A DNA stretch of 5,166 bases, taken from contig CANQBY010000091.1 of NCBI GenBank assembly GCA_947589695.1, positions 1 to 5,166 on the forward strand. The letters are read 5' to 3'. The stretch comes from an uncultured Bacilli bacterium (GTDB lineage Bacteria; Bacillota_I; Bacilli_A; RF39; UBA660). Positions 1 to 4,197 of the stretch are shown here, one piece after another (position 1 is the first letter of the stretch; each line of letters begins with the position of its first letter). The position numbers and the translations under genes were made by a program. Below the pieces are notes generated by a model that was not told the DNA's origin, searched no databases, and saw only the letters and a list, made by a program, of their open reading frames with translations.

Positions 1-21
1 GTAATTTTAACATTATTTGGG

Positions 22-41
22 GTTACAACGATGTTTGTAAC
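22..41. repeat. Short inverted repeat near left edge
   Basis: GTTACAA at 22-28 pairs perfectly with TTGTAAC at 35-41 around a 6-base loop. No U-run follows on either strand, so it is not a convincing terminator. It is the first of three inverted repeats within 150 bases. It lies just beyond the predicted end of the candidate small RNA and could belong to whatever lies left of the window. Confidence 0.4.
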
Positions 42-47
42 ACTCAA

Positions 48-105
48 AAAGACACTTCTCTTTATCAACATGAATATGCATATTAACATTAAGATAAGTG
101 TCTTT
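48..105 (-). terminator. Long hairpin, possible terminator of rsmA or a small RNA
   Basis: AAAGACACTT at 48-57 and AAGTGTCTTT at 96-105 form a perfect 10-bp stem. Beyond one mismatch (58/95) four more pairs continue (59-62 with 91-94). The interior is partly self-complementary and contains the 12-base palindrome AATATGCATATT at 73-84. Read on the minus strand, the 3' arm ends in UUUUU (positions 50-46), of which three are in the stem, so termination would be moderate. No other minus-strand terminator is visible after rsmA, whose stop is at 201. On the plus strand the stem is followed by A's, so it would not terminate in that direction. Confidence 0.4.
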
Positions 106-122
106 AAAAAATGAAAATTTTT

Positions 123-152
123 TGTAGGCATTTAGTCCTTAAATGTTCTACA
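123..152. repeat. Hairpin at the predicted RNA 5' end
   Basis: TGTAG at 123-127 pairs with CTACA at 148-152, and CATTTA at 129-134 pairs with TAAATG at 140-145 around the loop GTCCT. Only a G.U pair and a small bulge separate the two stems. On the minus strand it coincides with the RNA start predicted from the promoter at 158-186, and six A's follow it. On the plus strand it is followed by TTTT, so it could instead be a weak terminator for a plus-strand gene ending to its left. Confidence 0.45.
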
Positions 153-157
153 TTTTA

Positions 158-186
158 AGTTTATCATATTTTTATTTAATAGACAA
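158..186 (-). promoter_or_regulatory. Sigma-A-like promoter downstream of rsmA, reading left
   Basis: On the minus strand, TTGTCT (186-181) is followed after exactly 17 bases by TAAACT (163-158), with an extended -10 TG two bases upstream of the hexamer (TG-A-TAAACT). The predicted RNA start is near 151, at the base of the 123-152 hairpin. The spacing and extended -10 match the other promoters in this window. The hexamers themselves are imperfect, so this is moderate evidence. Confidence 0.42.
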
Positions 187-200
187 TATAAATTTTTACT

Positions 201-983
201 CTATGCAACTAAATTATTAGCAATATCGATAAATGCTTCTAAAGGTAATTCTTCTGCTCTAGAAGTTGGTGGTAAGTTATATTTAGTTAAAACTTCCATT
301 ACTTTAGACCAATTATAGGATTTTAAGTTATTTCTTAAAGTTTTTCTTTTCATTTTAAAAGAATCTTCAACTAATTTAAAAAATAATTGTTCATCTTTAA
401 CTTTTGGTTTATTTTCTTTAGTAGTAAAATTAATTACAGCACTATCAACTTTAGGTACGGGAGTAAAAGAAGTATTTTTAACATCAAATAAATAATGAAT
501 ATCAAAATAATAGTTTAAGTAAACGGTTAGAGAACCATAATCTTTGGAGTTTGGTTTAGCACTAAAACGTTTTGCTACTTCTTTTTGAACTAAAAGGGTC
601 ATTGATTTAAGTTTAGGTAAATTGATAACATGTTTAATAATAGGGGTAGTAATATAATAAGGTATATTAGCTATAATATAAATATTTTCATAATTTATAT
701 CTTTAATATCTTGCAAAATATTAGAAGTTAAAAAATCTTGATAAATTATTTTAGTTTTAGGATTTTGGTAAGGATCTAGAGTTTCTTTTAGGCGAGTATC
801 AATTTCATAACAGATAAGATAACTATTTTTAGCTTGTAAATATTTAGTTAGAGCACCAGTTCCGGGACCAATTTCAATTATTAAATCCGATTCATTAGTG
901 GTTATAGAATTGGCAATTTTAGATAATATTTCAGGGTCCTGAAGAAAATTTTGTCCTAAACTTTTTTTAGCTTTTATTTCCAT
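201..983 (-). CDS. rsmA: 16S rRNA (adenine1518-N6/adenine1519-N6)-dimethyltransferase RsmA/KsgA
   Basis: This enzyme uses S-adenosylmethionine to dimethylate two adjacent adenosines in the 3'-terminal hairpin of 16S rRNA during late assembly of the 30S subunit in the cytoplasm. The 260 residues are full length for the family. Visible motifs are KKSLGQNFL at the N terminus (about 6-14), the SAM-binding EIGPGTG (37-43), the acidic YQDFL (81-85), the catalytic NIPYYI (106-111), FTPVPKVDSAV (173-183), KRKTLRNNL (212-220) and RAEEL (242-246). The KsgA-type N terminus and C-terminal domain argue against an Erm resistance methylase. The start at 983 is preceded by GAAAGGA at good spacing. The gene begins 36 bases after the 3D-domain gene, with an intrinsic terminator between them. 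Its stop is TAG. The Bacillus neighbour rnmV is not present here. Confidence 0.97.
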   Translation of the reverse strand: MEIKAKKSLGQNFLQDPEILSKIANSITTNESDLIIEIGPGTGALTKYLQAKNSYLICYEIDTRLKETLDPYQNPKTKIIYQDFLTSNILQDIKDINYENIYIIANIPYYITTPIIKHVINLPKLKSMTLLVQKEVAKRFSAKPNSKDYGSLTVYLNYYFDIHYLFDVKNTSFTPVPKVDSAVINFTTKENKPKVKDEQLFFKLVEDSFKMKRKTLRNNLKSYNWSKVMEVLTKYNLPPTSRAEELPLEAFIDIANNLVA

Positions 984-1007
984 ATTAAAGTTCCTTTCGT
1001 AAATTTT

Positions 1008-1034
1008 AAAAAAGACTGGTTATTTTTTCCAGCC
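1008..1034 (-). terminator. Intrinsic terminator between the 3D-domain gene and rsmA
   Basis: On the minus strand GGCTGG (1034-1029) pairs with CCAGTC (1019-1014), including one G.U pair, around a 9-base loop. Six U's follow immediately (1013-1008), entirely outside the stem. This is one of the best-formed terminators in the window. The 5' arm and loop encode the last codons of the 3D protein (Gly-Trp-Lys-Lys-stop). It sits about 25 bases upstream of the rsmA start, so it should reduce read-through into rsmA. Confidence 0.65.
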
Positions 1035-1595
1035 CATTCGTAAGACATCATAAGTTATTTTAGTCCGACCAACGTAGCGAGATGCATATTCTTCACTTGG
1101 AGATAGAAGATCGATATCATTACCTAAAACTCCACGATCTAAGACTATCGCAATAATTGGTTCTTCACTAATATGAGGAGCATTAAATTTAATAATGGTA
1201 CCACAAGGTAAGTTTTTACTAGAAGCAACTATTTGAACATTACCATAAGTTTGATCATCATAATGAGTTCTGCCATTACTTAAGTCTAAATTACTCATAC
1301 AAGCAAGATGACCAGTACAAAGAGGGCAGAAAGCACCATAACCGGTTAAATCACCAGTATAACTATCTAAAGCCCCCCATAGATAAGTTTGCAAGGCTTC
1401 TTCATTAGCTTTTTGTTCTTCTTCTTTATTTATATAAATAGCCATAGTGGATAAGTCAATACTACGGTTAACATTTTCATTGCTACTTAAAGTTTCCATT
1501 TTAGAGGAAGATGATTTAATGACAAAAATGGCACCAATAATAACACTAATTTTAAGAAGATTATAAAGGCCCGATAAAATACATTTCCCTTTCAT
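1020..1595 (-). CDS. Membrane-anchored 3D-domain (double-psi beta-barrel) cell-wall protein
   Basis: The 191 residues start with a short basic segment and one hydrophobic helix (about 12-28), read as a membrane anchor or uncleaved signal with the rest outside the cell. Residues from about 80 to the end resemble the 3D domain named for its three aspartates: LTGYG (83-87), a VQIVASS strand, LPCGTI, then LDRGVLGNDIDLL with Asp153, Asp160 and Asp162, and a C-terminal ASRYVGR...VLRMGW. The fold is shared with lytic transglycosylase MltA and with YabE/YocH-type proteins, so a role in peptidoglycan cleavage or remodelling is likely but inferred. No G5, LysM or SH3 domain is present, unlike longer YabE/Rpf-like relatives. 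A cysteine group (90, 93, 99, 131) is notable. The start has AGAGGTG upstream and its own promoter inside tatD. Its position between tatD and rsmA is that of yabE in Bacillus. Confidence 0.85.
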   Translation of the reverse strand: MKGKCILSGLYNLLKISVIIGAIFVIKSSSSKMETLSSNENVNRSIDLSTMAIYINKEEEQKANEEALQTYLWGALDSYTGDLTGYGAFCPLCTGHLACMSNLDLSNGRTHYDDQTYGNVQIVASSKNLPCGTIIKFNAPHISEEPIIAIVLDRGVLGNDIDLLSPSEEYASRYVGRTKITYDVLRMGWKK

Positions 1596-1621
1596 GTTAA
1601 CACCTCTAATTAACTAAAATA

Positions 1622-1650
1622 ATTGTATCATATTATAGTTTAAATGTCAA
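1622..1650 (-). promoter_or_regulatory. Strong sigma-A-type promoter for the 3D-domain gene
   Basis: On the minus strand, consensus TTGACA (1650-1645) is followed by exactly 17 bases and TACAAT (1627-1622), with an extended -10 (TG-A-TACAAT). The -35 box lies within the last codons of tatD. The predicted RNA start near 1615 gives a leader of about 20 nt that contains the AGAGGTG ribosome site. The 3D gene can therefore be transcribed independently of tatD. Confidence 0.75.
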
Positions 1651-2389
1651 AAACTCGTTTAATATTCGCATTGGTAATTTTTGATAGTTCCATTAGAGGA
1701 ATATTAAAGGTTTGAGAAACAAACTGAGCAATATCAAAAATATGGGCAGGTTCGTTTCTCTTTCCGCGATAAGGTTCCGGAGTAAGATAAGGGCTATCAG
1801 TTTCAAGGATAATCTTATCTAGTGGGATATTTTTAATAACGTCTTTTAAATTAGAGTTTTTAAAAGTAATAACCCCATTGATACCGAGTAAAAAGCCCAT
1901 TTTAAGATAGATATTGGCAGTTTCAAGAGAACCTGAAAAAGAATGGATAACACCTGTTACTTTATATTTTTTTAAAGTGTTAATGGTGTCAAGAGTGGCA
2001 TCGCGGCTGTGGATGATAACAGGTAAATGATATTGTTCGGCAAGAGCAAGTTGGGTTTCAAAAAGTTTTAATTGTTTTTCTTTATTTTCTTTCGTATAAT
2101 GGTAATCTAAACCTATTTCTCCAATAGCAATGATTTTTGAATTATCTAAATTTCTAACAATATAATCTAAATCTTTGGGAGTGTAAGTATCAACGTTTTC
2201 AGGATGAATACCAATAGCACCATACATATTGGGATATAAAGCGATATTTTTAATAACTTCTTGATTACTTTTGTGATCACAACCATTGTTAATAAAACGT
2301 GTTACTTGATTATTTTGAGCATTTTCTAGGATATTTTCGATATTGTCATAATATTCACTGTAAATATGACAATGAGTATCTGTAAACAT
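1640..2389 (-). CDS. tatD: TatD family metal-dependent deoxyribonuclease
   Basis: This is a TIM-barrel metal-dependent hydrolase with DNase activity in studied relatives, acting in the cytoplasm. The 249 residues are full length. The metal-binding pattern is complete: His6-x-His8 in DTHCHI, Glu91 in IGEIGLDYHY, His127 in IHSRD, His149 in IHSFSG, and Asp198 in ETDSPYLTPEP, followed by the family signature RGKRNEP (209-215). It corresponds to yabD upstream of yabE and ksgA in Bacillus. The start at 2389 has a modest GGTGAT site five or so bases upstream. With the promoter at 2405-2433 the predicted leader is only about 9 nt. The protein could be called a general TatD hydrolase if substrate certainty is not wanted. 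Confidence 0.95.
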   Translation of the reverse strand: MFTDTHCHIYSEYYDNIENILENAQNNQVTRFINNGCDHKSNQEVIKNIALYPNMYGAIGIHPENVDTYTPKDLDYIVRNLDNSKIIAIGEIGLDYHYTKENKEKQLKLFETQLALAEQYHLPVIIHSRDATLDTINTLKKYKVTGVIHSFSGSLETANIYLKMGFLLGINGVITFKNSNLKDVIKNIPLDKIILETDSPYLTPEPYRGKRNEPAHIFDIAQFVSQTFNIPLMELSKITNANIKRVFDI

Positions 2390-2404
2390 ATAATCACCAA
2401 ATTA

Positions 2405-2433
2405 ATTATAAAGTAAAAAACATTTAAGGTCAA
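2405..2433 (-). promoter_or_regulatory. Sigma-A-type promoter for tatD
   Basis: On the minus strand, TTGACC (2433-2428) is followed after 17 bases by a consensus TATAAT (2410-2405). The predicted RNA start is near 2398, only about 9 nt before the tatD start codon. The -35 box lies inside the loop of the terminator that ends the upstream gene pair, so the two signals share bases. Confidence 0.7.
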
Positions 2434-2445
2434 TTTTAAATGTTT
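2415..2445 (-). terminator. Intrinsic terminator of the unknown gene pair
   Basis: AAACATTTAA (2418-2427) and TTAAATGTTT (2436-2445) form a perfect 10-bp stem with an 8-base loop. On the minus strand the 3' arm runs into six U's (2420-2415, three of them in the stem). The stem is AT-rich but perfectly matched and begins at the stop codon of the gene ending at 2444. The loop contains the tatD -35 hexamer. Confidence 0.6.
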
Positions 2446-2905
2446 ATTTTAGGAATAAATTAGTTGGTTCTTTGATACTTTGGGGTAGGATATCACTAAT
2501 TAAAAAGATGTCAGGTAAAAAGGCTTTATGTTCAAATTTTTCTAATATAGGTTTAAATTCCAGAATTAGATTATCTAATTCAAAAATAGTTAAAGGGGAT
2601 TTTAATTCTTTTACTACATTAAATTTTAAAGGATAATGACTTCCTTTTCGAGAAATAAATTCTAAAGTTGCAATAACAGAATAAATACCATTATAATATT
2701 CTGGAAATAAAGTTAAACGGTAAGTTTTATTTATTTTATTTTTACTTAATTTATAAGTATTAAAATCGATAATTAAACCTAATACTTCAAAATTAGAGTT
2801 ATAGTCCAGCGTAATAAATTTAGAAGTTTTATCAGGATAAATACTACGATTAGATAGACGATTATTATTCTTAATTGGGGTTATAATGGAAGAGTTGTGA
2901 GCCAT
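2444..2905 (-). CDS. Hypothetical protein, second gene of an overlapping pair
   Basis: I do not recognise this 153-residue protein. It has no signal peptide or membrane helix. The sequence alternates hydrophobic and polar residues in the middle (about 29-100: short strands such as FITLDY, LGLIIDF, YRLTLFPEYY, YSVIATLEFI), suggesting a mostly beta domain, followed by a helical stretch (about 104-127) and a hydrophobic tail. The start at 2905 is the only Met in the frame and has an AAGGA-like site about 9 bases upstream, within the preceding gene. It overlaps that gene by 35 bases in another frame, which suggests translational coupling and joint function. LTIFELDNL (105-113) resembles LTIQELLNL in the partner. 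A perfect hairpin terminator follows directly. It is very likely a real gene, with unknown function. Confidence 0.75.
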   Translation of the reverse strand: MAHNSSIITPIKNNNRLSNRSIYPDKTSKFITLDYNSNFEVLGLIIDFNTYKLSKNKINKTYRLTLFPEYYNGIYSVIATLEFISRKGSHYPLKFNVVKELKSPLTIFELDNLILEFKPILEKFEHKAFLPDIFLISDILPQSIKEPTNLFLK

Positions 2906-3380
2906 TTTCTTTTTTCCTTTCTAGTTTAAGAGTATAATTAGATGTTAAAATATTAAGATATTCTTCAATTTTAGGAAATAAATTTAATAATTCTTGAATA
3001 GTTAATGTTATTTCCGGTTTATATAAAAGAGAATTAGATGCTTTAATTAAAATATTTTGTAAATCCTGGAATTTTTTTAACTGGATATTTTGATGGATAA
3101 TTTTTTTAGTAAAATCATTTTTGGTGGATATTAGGGTTAAAGTATTGTTTTCATAAATTAGTTCATAAATAGTAGTTTTTTGAATAACTAATTTAAGAGC
3201 TAAAGCAAGAATATTAGTTAGACTATCTAATTTAAAAGTAAAACTTAAGCTTTGTAAATTATTATTTTTTAGATAGTCAATAGTTAGATGATTAGTAGAA
3301 TAATATTTTTTGAGTTTTAAGTGACTATCAAGAGTTAAATCCTCTAAATAATAATAAATATTTGAATTGGAGTTATCCAT
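2871..3380 (-). CDS. Hypothetical protein, first gene of an overlapping pair
   Basis: I do not recognise this 169-residue protein. The frame is open to 3485, but the start is placed at 3380 (MDNSNSN) because an ideal AAGGAGG lies 8 bases upstream and a promoter with RNA start near 3396 lies behind it. Any longer start would lie upstream of that promoter. The protein is rich in Leu, Lys, Asn and Ile, has no clear signal or membrane segment, and looks like strands (LSFTFKL, TIYELIY, TLTLIST) followed by helices (about 100-119 and 127-145). Its last 35 bases overlap the next gene. It is divergent from rpiB. Synteny gives no function, because in Bacillus the position upstream of tatD is held by metS. 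Confidence 0.75.
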   Translation of the reverse strand: MDNSNSNIYYYLEDLTLDSHLKLKKYYSTNHLTIDYLKNNNLQSLSFTFKLDSLTNILALALKLVIQKTTIYELIYENNTLTLISTKNDFTKKIIHQNIQLKKFQDLQNILIKASNSLLYKPEITLTIQELLNLFPKIEEYLNILTSNYTLKLERKKENGSQLFHYNPN

Positions 3381-3388
3381 AAACCAAA

Positions 3389-3395
3389 CCTCCTT
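3389..3395 (-). promoter_or_regulatory. Ribosome binding site fixing the start at 3380
   Basis: The minus strand reads AAGGAGG, a full Shine-Dalgarno match, 8 bases before the ATG at 3380. No comparable site precedes the longer in-frame start at 3485, so this decides the start. Confidence 0.8.
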
Positions 3396-3402
3396 AAAAT
3401 AT

Positions 3403-3431
3403 ATTGTAACATAGCTATTTTTAGAAGTAAA
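3403..3431 (-). promoter_or_regulatory. Promoter of the unknown gene pair
   Basis: On the minus strand TTTACT (3431-3426) is followed after 17 bases by TACAAT (3408-3403), with an extended -10 (TG-T-TACAAT). The -35 box is partial (4 of 6 to consensus) and the -10 is good. The predicted RNA start near 3396 gives a leader of about 16 nt beginning just before AAGGAGG. Confidence 0.6.
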
Positions 3432-3457
3432 GTTGTAGTATAATTGAATGATTTTTA

Positions 3458-3486
3458 TTTTAAAAGTTGATAATATTTGATACAAT
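3458..3486 (+). promoter_or_regulatory. Extended -10 promoter for rpiB
   Basis: TG-A-TACAAT at 3478-3486 is identical to the extended -10 of the 3D-domain gene. The base at 17-bp spacing upstream is TTTTAA, a poor -35, so the extended -10 would carry recognition. The predicted RNA start near 3493 falls at the edge of the ribosome site, giving a leader of only about 11 nt. TATAAT at 3439-3444 is an alternative -10, also without a good -35, and would give a longer leader. Confidence 0.4.
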
Positions 3487-3491
3487 TAAAT

Positions 3492-3499
3492 AAGGAGGA
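3492..3499 (+). promoter_or_regulatory. Ribosome binding site fixing the rpiB start
   Basis: AAGGAGGA ends 4 bases before the ATG at 3504. The frame also has an ATG at 3477, but that would place this site inside the coding region and add nine residues before the conserved MKIFIGSDHRG start of the family. The start at 3504 is therefore preferred. Confidence 0.85.
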
Positions 3500-3503
3500 A
3501 TGT

Positions 3504-3953
3504 ATGAAGATATTTATTGGAAGTGATCATAGAGGGGTAGATTTAAAATATAAACTAACTGATTATTTAAAAGAAAATGGCTTAGTAATTGAAGATATAG
3601 GGATACCAAATAATAAACAAGATGATTACCCCGAATTTGCTTTTAAATTGGGTGAGTTAGTTAAAGAGAATACTAATTCATTAGGAATATTAATTTGTGG
3701 TTCGGGAATAGGTATGAGTATTGCAGCCAATAAAGTAAAAGGTATTAGATGTGTTAGAGCGGTAAGCGTTGATGATGCTTTTAAAGGTAAAAATCATAAT
3801 GGCTGTAATGTAATGGCTATTGGAAGTGAAGTAACAACCAACTTTAATTTAGTTTGTGAAATGGTTGATACTTTTATTAATACGAAAACTGCTAGTGAAG
3901 AAAGACATATAAAAAGAGTAGAAGCTATTAAAAAGTATGAGGAAGAAAATTAA
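3504..3953 (+). CDS. rpiB: Ribose-5-phosphate isomerase B
   Basis: The enzyme interconverts ribose 5-phosphate and ribulose 5-phosphate in the pentose phosphate pathway in the cytoplasm. The 149 residues match the RpiB/LacAB length. Visible signatures are GSDHRG (6-11, with Asp8 and His9), DDYPEFA (40-46), ILICGSGIGMSIAANK (62-77, catalytic Cys65 and the phosphate-binding glycine loop), KNHNGCNVMAIGSEV (96-110, His98) and the C-terminal SEERHIKRVEAI. Cys65 and His98 correspond to the active-site Cys and His of E. coli RpiB, and the spacing from GIR to the His is the same. LacA/LacB or allose-6-phosphate isomerase are relatives, but no sugar operon surrounds it, so RpiB is the likely role. The last base is shared with the start of the next gene. 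Confidence 0.94.
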   Translation: MKIFIGSDHRGVDLKYKLTDYLKENGLVIEDIGIPNNKQDDYPEFAFKLGELVKENTNSLGILICGSGIGMSIAANKVKGIRCVRAVSVDDAFKGKNHNGCNVMAIGSEVTTNFNLVCEMVDTFINTKTASEERHIKRVEAIKKYEEEN

Positions 3954-4135
3954 TGGGAATTAAGGTTTATTTGTATGTATTTTTTACCCTGATGAGTGTG
4001 TTTATGCTTAATGGGGTGAATTTTAATGGAATTATGAAAAAAGGAAAAGTAATTGAAGCTAAGATGTTAGTTTTAAGTTTAAGCTTTGCTCTTAGTTACT
4101 TACTGACTAATTTTGTAATGGATTTTATAAGTTAA
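3953..4135 (+). CDS. Small two-helix membrane protein, DUF1146 (YwzB) type
   Basis: This 60-residue protein has two hydrophobic segments (about 5-19 and 38-58) separated by a basic stretch (MKKGKVIEAK, 28-37). The pattern of a first helix, FNGIMKKGKVIEAKML, then a second helix ending LLTNFVMDF, resembles the DUF1146/YwzB family of Firmicutes, whose function is unknown. It is slightly shorter than usual (about 70-80 residues, from memory). The start overlaps the rpiB stop in TAATG, and GAGGAAG (3939-3945) lies 7 bases upstream inside rpiB, so translation is probably coupled. In Bacillus, rpiB (ywlF) and ywzB flank the ATP synthase region, so direct adjacency may reflect a condensed version of that neighbourhood. 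That comparison is from memory. Confidence 0.78.
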   Translation: MGIKVYLYVFFTLMSVFMLNGVNFNGIMKKGKVIEAKMLVLSLSFALSYLLTNFVMDFIS

Positions 4136-4164
4136 AAAATAAATTTGTGATTATATAAATTAAT

Positions 4165-4197
4165 AGAAAAAAGATTAGTTTTTACTGCTAATCTTTT
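4165..4197 (-). terminator. Intrinsic terminator between converging genes
   Basis: AAAAGATTAG (4169-4178) and CTAATCTTTT (4188-4197) form a perfect 10-bp stem with a 9-base loop. On the minus strand the 3' arm runs into six U's (4172-4167), and the stem contains the TAG stop of the ATPase gene. On the plus strand the 3' arm ends in four U's, so it may also stop rpiB-DUF1146 transcription, less efficiently. Only two G-C pairs are present. Confidence 0.55.

Larger units (their letters stand above)
46..152 (-). ncRNA. Candidate small structured RNA downstream of rsmA
   Basis: This is an inference from layout. A promoter-like sequence (158-186, minus strand) predicts an RNA start near position 151. 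The RNA would open with the hairpin at 123-152, continue through an A/U-only-like linker (about 106-122), and end in a long hairpin at 48-105 whose 3' arm runs into UUUUU. That gives a transcript of about 107 nt with a structured 5' end and an intrinsic-terminator-like 3' end, as in many bacterial small RNAs. I do not recognise it as a known RNA family. The alternative is a structured 5' leader of a gene beyond the left edge, or plain post-rsmA termination signals. No protein gene with a ribosome site was found on either strand here. Confidence 0.3.

Noticed and set aside
1..200. IS or transposon end formed by the inverted repeats
   Set aside because: The repeats are hairpin arms close together, with no transposase fragment and no target-site duplication visible in the window.
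201..983. Erm-type macrolide resistance methylase
   Set aside because: The KKSLGQNFL N terminus, NIPYYI motif, full KsgA C-terminal domain and the tatD-3D-rsmA neighbourhood all fit the housekeeping RsmA.
3381..3485. Longer version of the first unknown gene starting at 3485
   Set aside because: It would begin upstream of the predicted promoter and has no ribosome site, whereas the start at 3380 has a full AAGGAGG. The extra 35 residues also overlap the divergent promoter region.
3477..3503. Nine extra residues at the start of rpiB
   Set aside because: The AAGGAGGA ribosome site would be inside the coding region, and the family begins at MKIFIGSDHRG.
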